Assembly: GCA_035578175.1 (NCBI GenBank)
Contig: JAQMRL010000007.1
Coordinates: forward strand, 43,963,391 to 44,027,390
Reading direction: 5' to 3'
DNA from: Catonia carolina
Taxonomy: Eukaryota; Arthropoda; Insecta; Hemiptera; Achilidae
DNA length: 64,000 nt
The position numbers and the translations under genes were made by a program. The first letter of the stretch is position 1. Every line of letters begins with the position of its first letter. Of the stretch, positions 22,799 to 34,968 are shown piece by piece. The notes beneath the pieces are model-generated. The model saw only the letters and a program-made list of their open reading frames with translations. It ran no database searches and was not told where the DNA came from.

Positions 22799-22844
22799 TC
22801 TGTTCACACACAGACACACACACACACACAGACACACACACAGA
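22799..22844 (+). repeat. CA-rich microsatellite within the foldback repeat
   Basis: Interrupted (CA)n just before the AATCGCTAAAAACATG landmark. The same position is CA-rich in the 23425 and 50920 copies, so it is an inherited part of the repeat. Confidence 0.85.
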
Positions 22845-24062
22845 CCAATCGCTAAAAACATGTTTTTTGGGTTCAGGGGGTCTGAAAACGTATAGATCCG
22901 GTGAAAACTCGATTTCGAAAAATCGACATGAAAACAATACTTTCCTTCCTATATATTCATATAGGCAAGAGAAAGTAAAAAATCCCATTTTTTACAGATT
23001 TTAATGAGAAAAATACAGAAAATTATTAATTGACGCTAAATTATGCATTTAAAAAAAGGTTTGAAATAAACGTTGTACATGTTTTAATTTTCTTTAAGTT
23101 TGATTACATACGCTTTTGCCCTAAAAAGCACATTTAGGTCGCAATCTTTAAAAAAAAAAAAATTTTCACCACGAGAGCAGACCCTTACGGATTTCAGTAG
23201 ACACATCGCTTACCGTAATCTTGTAGAGCAGCAAAAACGAAGTAAATTTTTAAAAAATCAGCCGTTTTTGAGGAATTGGAAAAAGTGAAAAATTGCACGA
23301 ATAAAACTACTACTTCCGGTTAACAGACTTTGTTGAAAATGTTCGTGTCGTGTCTACTTGTAATACATAATTTAAGTTCTAAGTTTCAACTTTTTATGCT
23401 ATTTCATTCTTGAGACATTTTGTTCACACACACACACAACAATCGCTAAAAACATGTTTTTTGTCTTCAGGGGACCTGAAATATTGTTTTCCGGTAAAAA
23501 CTCGATTTGGAAAAATCTACATGAAAACAATACTTTCCTTCCCTACCATGTCTGTTAAAATCCTTGGGGGCTATGCTCTCGTGATAAATTTTTTTCAGAT
23601 TGTGACCTTGATATGCACTCTTTAGAGCAAACGTGTATGTAATCAAAGTTGTAGGAAAATAAAACACCTACAACCTTTATTTCAAACCTTTTTTCTACAA
23701 CGCTTAGTTTAGCGTCAATCAGAGATTTTCTGTTTTTTCTCACTAAAATCCATAGAAAATGGGATTTCTTAAGATTGCGGCCTTAGTATGCAGTTTACGG
23801 CAAAATTGTATACAATCAAAGTTATCGGAAATAAAAATATCTATAACTTTTAATTCAAGTATTTTTTCTACAGAGTTTGGCGTTAATTAGTGACTTTACA
23901 TATTTTTAAGTACTACAGAGGGTGATTTTCATTGCGATCATTCACTTATGATTAAAATTAGGTTATGTTTTTCATTTCACACTGTTAACTCGTGATTAAA
24001 CATAAGTTATAATATTAATCATTTACGTTGGCAAGAGAAAGTCGTGTAATTGTTTTACATCA

Positions 24063-27013
24063 GCTTTTTCTTTTTTTTTTGTTAATTAAAGAGTAAACTG
24101 TTAAAATGTACAATTAATAAGTTGACCTGTGAAGATGAACACTTTAAAGTAATGAGAACTACTTTGTAGTCAATTAGTTTTATTATCATGTTAGACTGTC
24201 CTGGTCAAGGTTTAAATACAGTTTTCCTTGGCTACCGGTCAGTCTCGTTTTTGTTTTGAGTGCAGTATCATAACCTTGCCATTGCCTTACCCAAATTTTT
24301 CACTTGTTATACATACTGCATAATATAGGCTCTATAATAGGTAAATTCGTTATAAACTTTATTTTCAGTGATAATAACGTTCAATTTTTTATTTATTTAA
24401 TTGCTGTTATGAAAATTATTTGATACCAGATCTCAACAGATCTTCGCATTGAATTAATGACCCCAAGAAGCTAGGAAAAAGTGCCGTGCTCAGAAATATT
24501 GTAGAGCTCTCATTTACTTATGCTCTGCCATCCATGGAGTGATAACTATCCCGTTCGGGATGAAAGTTCGACGACGCCGGGAAGATTTTTCAACTATCCA
24601 TGTGTTTTTTATTTATTTATTTATTTAAGAAATTATTGCATATGAGAGCAACAGGTAAAACCCAATACTGCTCTCTTAAAACAAATCCAGTATAACACAT
24701 AGGCTACAATCATAATTTAACAATTTTATAATATATACAATAATGATGCTTCATAACCTACAATATAATATATGAGTGTGATGATTATAAGATATGAATA
24801 TGATGAATATAATATTTTAATACGATAGTAGGCCTATAGTAATAGAATTATGTAATAATATAATGGTATAAAATTGAATATAATATACACAAACAAACAA
24901 ACATTTAAACAAAGCATTTACTGTATATACTTACAAATAAATTATAGTATATTTTAGAAAGAAAAGAAAAAAAAGATTAAAGATAGAAAGATAAAAGAAA
25001 AGGAAATAAAAGAAGAGAAAAAAATATATCAGAACAGGAGCCGTGGAACAAAAATTCGAATTTAGGAATAACTACTGAATACTTTTTCTATAACTGAACT
25101 GATTGACAAATAAGGTCAATAATACTAATAAAGTTTTTTAGTCCCGTTAAGATTTATAAAATAAATTCCCTCAAAAATTTTCTCAGTTTTCAGTTGAATT
25201 CTTTTCATTTATGGCATCTACTGTGCTTATCGACGATGCTTGATTATCTCCGTAAAAACCTTTTTGAGTTCTGCCGTATTTCAAAATCGGGATTTTTTTT
25301 GAAGCTGTACAAAGTGTAGATCTATTTTAGTAGGCCTACATACTATTTAACGCAAACAGCGAAGAAGATGAGAAAGCTGTAAAGTTGGATTTTGTTTGAG
25401 TTCAGCAGACGGTTTTAATCGTCCGTAAACAGACTAACCGATTAAATCACTTTTCCGAATTTACAATTTTTGGTCCGACTGTTAGTTTGTTTAGTGAGAG
25501 TTTTCAATTTTCTGTCAAGAACACGTGACAAATATTGCATTTTTGTTAATTAAAGAGGTTTCACCCCGAAAGCTACACCACATAGATGTAAAATGAAAAG
25601 TGTTTCCCCCTGTTAAGATGCACGGTTTGCCTAGCACTTATTTTCATTCGATTACACTGAAGAACCGTTCTGGTAACATTAACAGGCAGAGTGCAAAACA
25701 AATTTCTTAACAGTCATTAGTAAGGCGATAAAAAATGTGAACAGGTGGGAATTGGAACCACGATTTTGTGCCGATTGGAATGGAGCATACTGTCGAGTTC
25801 TATTTCATTCCGCGTGACATCCTTTCAGGCTTGATTTGTCTTGTTTACGATACACTTACTAGCTAAAGGAGAACCAGTTTTACTTTTCAGTCTCACGGAC
25901 CCCACAATCCTGAAGAACATCTTTTCTACATTCTAGTCTTCTTCAATTTTGTCTCCCATTTTTATTAACACTTCGAAATTTCAGTCTTGAAGTTATATTT
26001 ATTTGGAAGCGCACAAAGAAAAATAATATTAAAACATTTTGCGTTTTAAAATGTTTGTCATTGATTTAAAATTGAGCAACAATTTTTCTTTTATTTATAA
26101 TAGATCTCATGAAAATCAAATATTTTTGGAATTATTAATTTTTCTAGCCTGTTATTATTTCTTAAGAATATTTTTGTCCGACGCTTGATCAAGCAAAACT
26201 TAGAATTCTATTTTAAATAAATCGCTGATATTCTTAATAAGGTTTCGCTTCCTTACGTTCAAATAATTGGCGGTTTTCGAAGCAAATTTAAGCGTGGAAG
26301 AGAGGAGAGTACAGATAAACTAACTGACACCAGTCACCATTAAAGCCAACAACCTACCAAATAGCACCTCTTATTTTTTTCTTTAATAGCATTGACGATA
26401 CAATTGAAAGCTATAAAACAGGGCTTGCAAAGGTTTCAGTTTATCGATATACCCAAATATCCGAAATCGGTACGTTTGGACCATTTATGGAGAATATTCA
26501 CCAAGCAAAAACTAAATTCATCGATCCTTAATTTTCCCCCGATTCCAACACGAGTTTACATCCTTCGTGAGTAACTTTCGATTAAGTTTCTTCTGGCCAT
26601 CACTTGCAGGTGGATTGTTAAACTTCCGGTAAAAGTTATTTCATATAAAAGGGGTAAATGTTTTACTCGCGTACTCTGTGAAGGTGTCATAAGGTGTAAT
26701 AAGTGAAGGTGTTATCAGCAAGGCGAATACCGACATTCAGCCACACTTTTCAACCCGAATTTTCAACGTCTCAACTCGATAGGCTCTCCAACTACGTTGC
26801 GTTCAAATTGGTTTTTTGATCAAACATCGAACATTTTGAATCGTTCAAAAATATTCTTACCGTTCGTTCGTTTGGCTGATGACAAAAGTACAAAAGAAAC
26901 AATCTGTTCATAGTAGCGTGATGAGAACCGGATTCACACTCACATTTTGTGGCATGTACATTAGCTGGTACGCGAACTAACTACCAATATGAAAACTGCT
27001 TAATTTTTATTCG
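24063..27013. other. Long stretch without a recognised gene
   Basis: AT-rich. (TTTA)n at about 24608-24627, followed by a block ending ACTGCTCTCTTAAAAC, looks like the 3' tail of a minus-strand retroposon, but the body was not identified. 24960-25030 is a purine-rich, low-complexity run. No frame above 60 codons is convincing. Confidence 0.4.
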
Positions 27014-28163
27014 TTAAGGGGAGTACGGATCCTTATTTTATTTAATGTTAACATTTGCCCGGTTTTCTCAGTAACCATCAGAGATAGAGACTTGATTTTT
27101 GGTTTGTTTGAAAATTCGCACTTTTTTAAAACTTTTACTTGTTGGATTTTGGCTTACGACTACTGATTTAATTTCTAGAATTTTTTTTAAAAAACACAGT
27201 TTTTGGAGTAAAAATTTGACACAAAAATATTTTTTTCTTTACTTTTTCAAAATTTTGAAAAACTGAACACGTACAACTCACATCTGTATATGGGTAACAA
27301 TCCACAAAAATTTCAGCACTGTACCTTTAATAGACCGCCCATAATAGACAGGTGGAGTGTCAAATTATTTACACTCAATCTGTCCGTTGCAGGGCTAAAA
27401 TAAATAGTTCTGTTTCTTATCACATGGTCAGCCAATTGAATGACTGAATCATTTAAGGACAGAAGAGGTAGAGGTGTAAAAGACACTAATCAGAGTTATC
27501 TCCTCTGAAAGTAATGAATTTCATTGTACAGCCAGACCCTGTGGTGAATGAAGTGAAGGTGTCATTTACAGAGTGGAAAATATGTGCTTTTCAGAGGGCC
27601 CGGCATGCTGATAAGCATACTTTTCCATTCAGTGAGGAAGGCAATGGTAAACCACCTCGCTCCTCGTTTTACTTAGTAAAACCTCTAGAGGTTCAAACCA
27701 GCCTTTCGGCTGTTGACCTAAACAACAACACCTTTAATAGAAGCCGAGAAAACGGGTCATTTGTGTTTAAAATTAATGTTTGCGAGAAATTTTATTTAAA
27801 ATAAGACAATAAACATTTTCCATATGTTTTACAACATTACATCATTTACAACTCACTATAAACAGCAAACTAACCAACAAAATGCAATACAGTAAATACT
27901 TTATTCTATAAACAAAAGACAACTGATGATAATAAAGTAATAAAATTTATTGTAAAACTAAATGTCAATATTTTACAGAAATTCATTAAATAAACATGTT
28001 TTTTCCAGCTGGGCAGTCCTACAAATAAAATTAAAACAAAAATATTTTAAGTTGTTGTAGAAACATGAATACACCATTTAAAAGCGAGAATTTCAAACTA
28101 CATTATAGAACGAACAACCAAAAATCTTCTTTTTTTCTTTTTTTCAATCCGTGCTCCCCTTAA
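27014..28163. mobile_element. TTAA-flanked inverted-repeat element, copy 2
   Basis: Begins TTAAGGGGAGTACGGATCC and ends AATCCGTGCTCCCCTTAA. Its interior matches copy 1 from about 13270 onward. It is split by family A copy 5 inserted at CCTTTAATAG. Without that insertion it is about 740 bp, so copy 1 carries extra sequence at its left side or this one is deleted. Confidence 0.8.
27335..27729 (+). mobile_element. Family A SINE-like retroposon, copy 5 (nested)
   Basis: Full-length copy inside the TTAA element, with a perfect 12-bp duplication ACCTTTAATAGA (27323-27334 and 27730-27741). The empty site survives in TTAA copy 1 near 13577, as CTTTAATAGAAGC. Confidence 0.95.
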
Positions 28164-28662
28164 AAAATATTTCCTTTTTTGATCGATTTTTGTAAATAAC
28201 TCGCCTAGGATCAGCAGCCGATTTCACAATAAAATAGATACAAAACAATGTGGAAACTTAAAATTATTAATATTCCGAATTTCCTTTTTAATTTTATATT
28301 TTTGTTTGAATTAAGGACACATCATCCTGTTTCTTAAAAGCAGCCGATGTGCGTGTACCATGACAATTATGAAACGACGAATTTAACAGTAAACAGCAGC
28401 AATTCATAAATTACTTGAATACAGGCTAAGTATAGGCTACACTGTCATATAAGTTGTATTATTTTCATTTATAATTTCGTAATGGGTTTTACACGGCTAT
28501 CACACTGTCGTATTCATAAATAAATACAGGAACTGCATATTATAATATTTCTTTTTCTATTTTATGATCCAGACAACGGTTTTTTCAGAAACATTTGGCC
28601 TACAATTGATATTTATTTTTAGTTTACCGCGGCTCTATGTATGCAACACTATAACACATTAG
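28164..28662. other. No recognised gene
   Basis: AT-rich unassigned sequence. Confidence 0.4.
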
Positions 28663-28670
28663 AGTGAAAA

Positions 28671-29080
28671 ATAGATAGGTGGAGTGTCAAATTATTTACA
28701 TTCAATCTGTTCGTTACAGGGCTAAAATAAATAGTTCTGTTTCTTATCACATGGTCCGTCAATTAAATGACTGAATCATTTAGAAACAGAAGAGGTAGAG
28801 GTACTAAAGACACTAATCAGAGTTGTCTCCTCTGAAAGTAATGAATTTCATTATACAGCCAGACCCTGTGGTGAATGAAGTGAAGGTGTCTGTGGTGAAT
28901 GAAGTGAAGGTGTCATTTGCAGAGTGAAAAATATTTGTGCTTTTTAGAAGGCCCGGAATGCTGATAAGCGTACTTTTCCACTAAGTAAGGAAGGCAATTG
29001 TAAACCGCCTCACTCCTCGTTTTACTTAGTAAAACCTCTACAGGTTCAAACCAGCCTTTCGACTGATGACTTAAACAACA
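28671..29080 (+). mobile_element. Family A SINE-like retroposon, copy 6
   Basis: Lacks the first few bases of the family and carries an internal 24-bp tandem duplication (CTGTGGTGAATGAAGTGAAG repeated near 28867). Flanks AGTGAAAAATA and AGTAACAAATA match at 9 of 11, a possible eroded target duplication. Confidence 0.85.
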
Positions 29081-29090
29081 GTAACAAATA

Positions 29091-29439
29091 CTGCGATCAT
29101 TCCACAAATTCCATACCAGGATTTCAACATCGGTCTTTATATTGTATGGTCCCCGCGAAAGCCAAGGAAATATTCTTTGGGAAGAGAATGTATATCCAAT
29201 CGGACTAAAACCCATTATATTGATTGAACTAAAACGTGAAAACTAAAGGTTCCTCTATTGACCCAAAAACGAATTCCGAATGGATTGTGTAGCCCCACAA
29301 CCGACGAATTTTAATCCGATGAAAAACCAAAAAATGGCTCAAACAATTTTTCTTTTAAACTTGTTTTGAAGGTTGCATTTAGTGGGTTTGTTTTGTTGGT
29401 ATATTCGTATCTCATATATTCGTCAATGAAATGCCGATT
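29091..29439. other. No recognised gene
   Basis: Unassigned. Confidence 0.4.
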
Positions 29440-29527
29440 TTTTTTTTGAAATCGAGTTTCACCGGATCTACACGTTTTCAGACCCCCTGAACCTAAGGAA
29501 CATGTTTTTAGCGATTGGTCTGCTTTC
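29440..29527 (-). repeat. Short fragment of the foldback repeat family
   Basis: GAAATCGAGTTTCACCGGAT, CGTTTTCAGACCCCCTGAAC and AACATGTTTTTAGCGATTGG follow in the order expected for the reverse strand of the 22830-22930 segment. Confidence 0.8.
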
Positions 29528-29819
29528 AAATTTAAGGGTACATCTGGAAATAATTCATTCTTTAAGTTGGCTGGAATTTGAAGGGTGGGCCTTACGATGG
29601 AACTAGGAGGGAAATGTTGAAGTGCTTTGACCCAAAGTTTGGCATGTTTCAGGGTCGAAGACTAATAGGTAAAGGGTGATAAAGGTGTCTTTACCCGAAG
29701 GCCGGCGATCTCCCAAAGGCCCATTCTGTTTTTCCTAGCCCCTTATGGATAAACGCATTTCAATTACTACTGCATCGCTGGCCTCATCAAAAGTACGCTT
29801 AATACCTATTTCCATGACT

Positions 29820-30112
29820 CTAGATGCTAGATGACTAGCAGATAGATGCTAAATTGCTAGCTGCTAGATGACTAGCAGCTAGATGCTAAATTTCTAGCTG
29901 CTAGATGACTAGCAGCTAGCAAAATTGCATAATGGGAACGAACAATAACCAGCTAGTTTAGTTAAAGCGCTAGTATTCACTAGCACGCCAGTGACTTTGA
30001 ACATGTTTGATTTTACTAGCGCTAGTAGGGGAGGAAAAGTCACGTGATTGACTAGCGCTAGTCCCACGGAGCTCCGTGGGAACCGTCACCTATGCGCTAG
30101 TAGGTCCTGCTA
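29820..30112. repeat. CTAG-saturated palindrome tract
   Basis: Twenty CTAG tetramers occur in about 290 bp. A 37-bp tandem unit (starts 29826, 29863, 29900) contains a 26-nt hairpin with 11-bp arms, CTAGCTGCTAG and CTAGCAGCTAG, around ATGA (29857-29882 and 29893-29918). Further on are ACTAGCGCTAGT at 30015-30026 and 30051-30062, and the 18-bp palindrome CCCACGGAGCTCCGTGGG at 30063-30080. No coding sequence. Confidence 0.9.
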
Positions 30113-30427
30113 GTACTAACAGCATAAACTACCATCGTGGGAATAGGGCTTTGGGTGGTATCCTAGAAAAAACTGTAACGAACATCGTCACACAAATCTG
30201 TAACGTCAGTATTCACACAAAAATTTTACCTAACACGTTAAAGAAAATTAAAAATACAATAATCCTTTACATCGGATCGTTTCCATTCAGTACAGCAGTA
30301 ATTTTAATTTTCTCTACAAAAACTAAATCAAGGTGAAAATATCAACTTGATTTTTAATAGTGGTACAACTACAATTTTTTGTCTATTGTACCGATCTAAG
30401 GAAGGTTGATTTGCCTGCCAAAGGTAA
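30113..30427. other. No recognised gene
   Basis: An 86-codon plus frame (30076-30336) runs in from the CTAG tract and matches nothing recognised. Confidence 0.4.
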
Positions 30428-30434
30428 ACATGCA

Positions 30435-30745
30435 CGTTGTTTAGGTCAATAGCCGAAAGGCTGGTTTGAACCTATAGAGATTTTACTAAGTAAAAACGAG
30501 GAGTGATGTGGTTTACTATTGCCTTCCTTACTGAGTTGAAAGAATATGCTTATCAGCATGCCAGGCCCTCCGAAAAGCACCAACTTTCCACCTTGCAAAT
30601 GACTCCTTCACTTTATTCACCTCAGGGTCTGGCTGTATAGTGAAATTCATTACTCTCAGAGGAGATAACTCTGACTAGTCTCTTTTAACCCTCTACCTTT
30701 TCTGTTCTTAAATAGTTCAGTCATATAATTGGCAGACTATGTGAT
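30435..30745 (-). mobile_element. Family A SINE-like retroposon, copy 7 (minus, 5' truncated)
   Basis: The tail faces left; the head is missing, so the copy is about 311 bp. A 7-bp repeat ACATGCA (30428-30434 and 30746-30752) flanks it. Sequence type matches copy 4. Confidence 0.82.
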
Positions 30746-30899
30746 ACATGCATACACTCCATCAAATACCGAGTTAACAAGTTTTAAAAGAAAACTACAC
30801 GTTACTTTAGTATCAATAGACATTGCTATGTGTGAAAATTGAAATATACAAACAGCTAAAGAAATTATTGTTTTCAAAAAAAATTGAAACAAGTTTTTC

Positions 30900-31076
30900 T
30901 CAGTCGCTGTTTACAGCCGAGCATTCATGACAAACTAATTTTTTGAGACAATGTTTATTGCAAACGCATTTTCTACATTGTTCACAATACTTTACTTTCG
31001 ATATAGATGGATATTTTATTTTTTTGGCAGATGCATCACGTGAGGACAAAAAACAACGACCGCAACTCTGTCCAGG
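30900..31076 (-). pseudogene. piggyBac transposase C-terminal cysteine-rich domain, relic
   Basis: The minus strand reads 58 codons to a TGA at 30902-30900. They contain SCGRC, YCEQC, KCVC, a His and further Cys in the spacing of the RING-like zinc-binding domain that ends piggyBac transposases. Upstream on the same strand the frame is closed by several stops (first at 31077-31079), although a related-looking stretch continues. The catalytic domain is absent. Identification is by Cys/His pattern, not by search. Confidence 0.6.
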
Positions 31077-31083
31077 CTACTAT

Positions 31084-32334
31084 TGTTTCTATTTTAATTG
31101 TTTGCCAGTTACATCTTCTAGGGCTAAAACTATTGTTTGTCTGCCTGTCGACTAGGCATGAGAGGAGTGTTGACAACCCTGAAGTACTAAATACCATAAA
31201 ACCGTAGGGGGGGTGAATAAAACTGAATTCTTATATCAATAAAAAATTGACTCTAAGTTGAATATACTATGTTATTACATAAATACAATAAAGTTTTATG
31301 CTTAAACAAATTAGTATGAGAAATTAAAAGGTACCACTATGGCCAGGGGGTTGTTGATCTAACCCACAAGGTACCTTGTTCATTTTTTATGTATAAATAA
31401 CTTAAAAATGACAATTATTTGCAATTACAAACAACTATTATTTGCAATAAAAACTACTAATTGGGATTGATAGAGCAATGAATGAAGAACAATTACATTT
31501 CTTTAAATTTTTTGCGCGATCAAGGTCGAATATATTAAAAAATACAAAAGTGTGGGTTCAAAGAACCCCTCTGGCCGTTCTAGGATTAAAGCAAAAGTTT
31601 ACATAGCAGGTCTATGAAACGAAAAATTCGATAACCAACAGTTGCAGCAACTTATTATTTATTTTATTTAATTGTTTTTAGCATCAAAAGGGTCGCTAGC
31701 AAAGCTGTTGTTATTGTCTTAAACATGTCACCTTCATTTGTAAAAAATCCGACCTGGTGGTCAAATTTATAAACAATTTAATTCATTTCAGAATCAATAT
31801 GAGGTTTCAGTAACATTAAAACAGATCGATTCAAGTTTGGAGTCGGGAACCACGCTGCTAATTGCGTTAAGTTCTCACTCTTGTGACAAATATAAAAAGG
31901 TGGTTGTTAATTTTTAAATGGAGAATATGAATAAACCATTTAGTCACTCTCCAACATTTGATTTCGTTTCGATAAAAAGATATTTTTCTGCTTTTAGATA
32001 TATTTAATAAACGGTTTAAAATAAACAATGCAGTCTTTAATTGTTTTTAATATTTCTAGAGATAAGGAAAGTGAAATGCAGGCTGATTACTTTCTGTGTT
32101 CGCCATCCGTTTAATACGAACACGGATCACATTATTAGACTGCGGTCATTCTTTTATAACAATTGTCACTAGGAATAATCGTTGTACCAGGTCGGCCGTT
32201 TATTGTTATGAAAGCATCGCATCGTTCTAATCCTTATTCAAATGATTACAAAATAACAGCTCGTCTTCATTTATACGTTTATATCAGTTACGAGAAACTG
32301 CAACGGCTTACCACTATCATCGATCGCAAGGGTC
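31084..32334. other. No recognised gene
   Basis: Mostly AT-rich. The first 100 bases may continue the piggyBac relic. GGTACC-type inverted words near 31330-31372 are short and not diagnostic. Confidence 0.4.
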
Positions 32335-33092
32335 TTAAGGGGAGTCGGACTCGAAAAAAAAATGAAAAAATATCAATTTTCAGGTTTAACAGTGTTATAC
32401 AGTTTTAAATTAGCGCTTTCAAATGATACCAAAATCACGTTTCTACGACAACTACAAGTATTTAATTTTATTTTCATAAAAACACATGACATGTGAAAAT
32501 TTCTCTGTTTTCGCAAACAAGTCATATTGTGAACATGATTTTAGTTATTTTGTCAATCATTTTTATGAATTTTTTTTTTGTTTCTCTTTCAATCTAGAAG
32601 GCATTTTTGATTGTAAGGTTAAGGTTATGCAATTTATATTGCATAAATTACTTTGTGCATTCCTGTTCGTATGGAGCAGGAGTACGTTTTTATCTAGAAA
32701 TTCGTTCATTAATTTCAATCACCATTTTCCGAAAACTGTGTTTTTTCATACAAAAGACCTGGTTTTACAAGAACCAATACAGCTTTTTCCTCTAAATTTA
32801 ATGGCACATTCCTTACATATATTTACGTCAACAGCCGGGGCCATTTGACGTTGTGTTTATTTATAAAAAAATATAAATTTTTTTCTATGAAATTTCAGTT
32901 TTTGGAGTAGGCACTCACGGAAAAATTTATAAAAAAATTAATAACCTATATATTTTAAAATGATTTCGTCTATCTGTCAGGAACATAGCAATGAATAACT
33001 GGTTAAAATTTGAAGATTTTCTGGCCATAGATAACTGAGAAAACGGGTCAAACATTAACATAAGCTAAGATAGGAGTTCCGACTCCCATTAA
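32335..33092. mobile_element. TTAA-flanked inverted-repeat element, related family, copy 3
   Basis: The left end TTAAGGGGAGTCGGACTCG and right end GAGTTCCGACTCCCATTAA form an inverted repeat with TTAA at both edges; length is 758 bp. The inner right side shares the GACCCGTTTTCTCAGT phrase (minus strand) with the other two TTAA elements. A 120-codon plus frame (32486-32848) and a Cys-containing minus frame cross it; neither is recognised. Confidence 0.7.
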
Positions 33093-34957
33093 GGATGTTA
33101 TATTGATCTGTAGAAAAATTGTGTTCTCTGGTTAAGGTTTTTCCACTTCTTCCACTGTTTCCCTTGACTCCAACTTAATAACCGATTAATCTGGAAGCGT
33201 ACGTTGTGAGCAGTAACACAACCTGCCCATTTACTTATACCAAAAACGTCTCATTATTAAGAGGTTAACTGCCATGAGATCCCATTTGGGGTCACACCTT
33301 TAGCCTCCACGAGGCCGAGTCAAATATGTATTGTGTTCACACCAGGACATGAATATTATTTATTAGATAGAGCCACATTTTTTTGCATAAAGTTTTTCTC
33401 GACTTAAGAAATATTCCTGTTTACTTTTAGTACCGTAATACCCAAGACGTGATCTCATAAGCACAAAATATTACTGTACATTACTTTACGCGATGATACA
33501 ATTATTTATTATCCCATTGTTAAACCTATGAATCGGCGAAATTAGTGAAAAGGTTTTTCCGTTAAAAAGTATACCAACTTTAAGAACCGTAGGCCTATCA
33601 TTTTAGGGAGATTCCGTAACAGCGTCTATTTATTTATGGCACCGGCCTATTTTTCTCACGATAGTTGCTCTCGCGATAAAAATAGAAGCGGTTTTATTTC
33701 ATTATCTATTTCTTAGAGAAAAAGCATGCCCATTTCCAGATATGTAGTGGTTCGGGAAATGAAAGATATGGTATTTTTTACTTGTTCAGGTAGTTAGGGC
33801 TACCCTGTTTTTATTCTTTAGGCGCAAGCGGTAGGCGTATCTTAACCGAACGACGAAAGGTGGAATTTTGTTTTGTTTTCTCTACTGTTCTGGAAAGTCA
33901 GAGAATCGGTAATGAAATACGGCTTGCTCATTGGGACGACGGCCACTATGTCTGTATAAGCTTACCGAGAATGACTAAAACTTGCTTTTTCCACCGACTT
34001 ATTGTCGTCAACATCAGGCAATCAATCTATTACTTACACGAACGCCACCGATTCCGCGTAAAAATGTTAAATTAATATACATTTTTATTATCCTATATAA
34101 ATAATTGTTGTTATATTCTATCTGTTTTTTGTTATTGAAAATCGTCTTATTTAAGCTACTACTAAAGTACTGTATATCGCAATGTCTTTGCAGAAATCGA
34201 TGTTTCGTACAGTTCAGACACCATAAATTCGATCGACCTATAGCTGAAGTGTTGACCGATGTCTTTTTTTTTGAGGATGCGGTTGGAAAGTGCGACTGGT
34301 TGTCGGCATCCACCATGCAAATGACAACTCCGTTTTACTTAACTCCTATAAATGTGTCATCACATATCCACGTGTCATGTATTACGAAATCCGCCCCTTT
34401 CCCATCGTATAAGTTATACTGTCTTTTTCTACCTTATAATAATAATAATAATAAAACTTTATTTCCTTATTTATAAATATTAACCCGTATACATTCTTTC
34501 TAAAAGCTATAATATATTTATAATAATTTACAATGTACCAGTGGAGGAAATCGACTTTCCCAACTATGGCTAAAAGCTATGTCCTAGGGTAAGCCTTCTC
34601 TTCTTTTATTTTTAGTCAAACAGTATAAAAGAGATTTAAAACTAGGCTAGGACTTAAAATCATGACATTTAAAAATTATACGATTTTTTTAAACAAATTT
34701 AAAAAAACAATCTAAAAATCTACTAAACCTTTTACTAATCAACTAAACAATATAGGTATTTAAAATCAAGCAACTATTAAAAGTTACACAATTATTTAAA
34801 AAACTACAATCTAAAATTATAATACTAAATCTAAAAGAAAACAAGCAATATAATCCAATGAGCTATAAAAAAACCTATATATAAAAATACGTGAGCCAAA
34901 AACCTTTATTTTGAAAGTAACATTTCCATATTACCTCTTCCTACATTAATTATCCAT
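33093..34957. other. No recognised gene; (TAA)n tract
   Basis: Unassigned except for (TAA)n at 34436-34454, leading into ACTTTATTTCC, which looks like the reverse of a retroposon 3' end. Frames up to 123 codons here are AT-driven and unconvincing. Confidence 0.4.
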
Positions 34958-34968
34958 TCATGAACATT

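Larger units (their letters stand above)
21464..24062. repeat. Large foldback cluster of one dispersed repeat family
   Basis: Four blocks of one repeat lie here: block I from 21464, block II from about 22029, block III from about 22979 (all plus) and block IV from about 23556 to 24062 (minus). The outer ends are inverted repeats: ACACGACTTTCTCTCTTGC at left and GGCAAGAGAAAGTCGTGT at right. Landmarks are AAAAACATGTTTTTTG, AACTACTACTTCCGGTT, ATGAAAACAATACTTTCCTT and small CA microsatellites. A further copy is at 50775-51712. No coding capacity; the superfamily is not known. Confidence 0.8.

Noticed and set aside
24063..24600. Possible solo LTR or promoter near 24180-24600
   Set aside because: No TG...CA boundaries, target duplication or core promoter could be supported.
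32486..32848. 120-codon plus frame as a possible gene
   Set aside because: It lies inside a TTAA-flanked non-autonomous element, is Phe/Asn-rich and AT-driven, and shows no recognisable domain.
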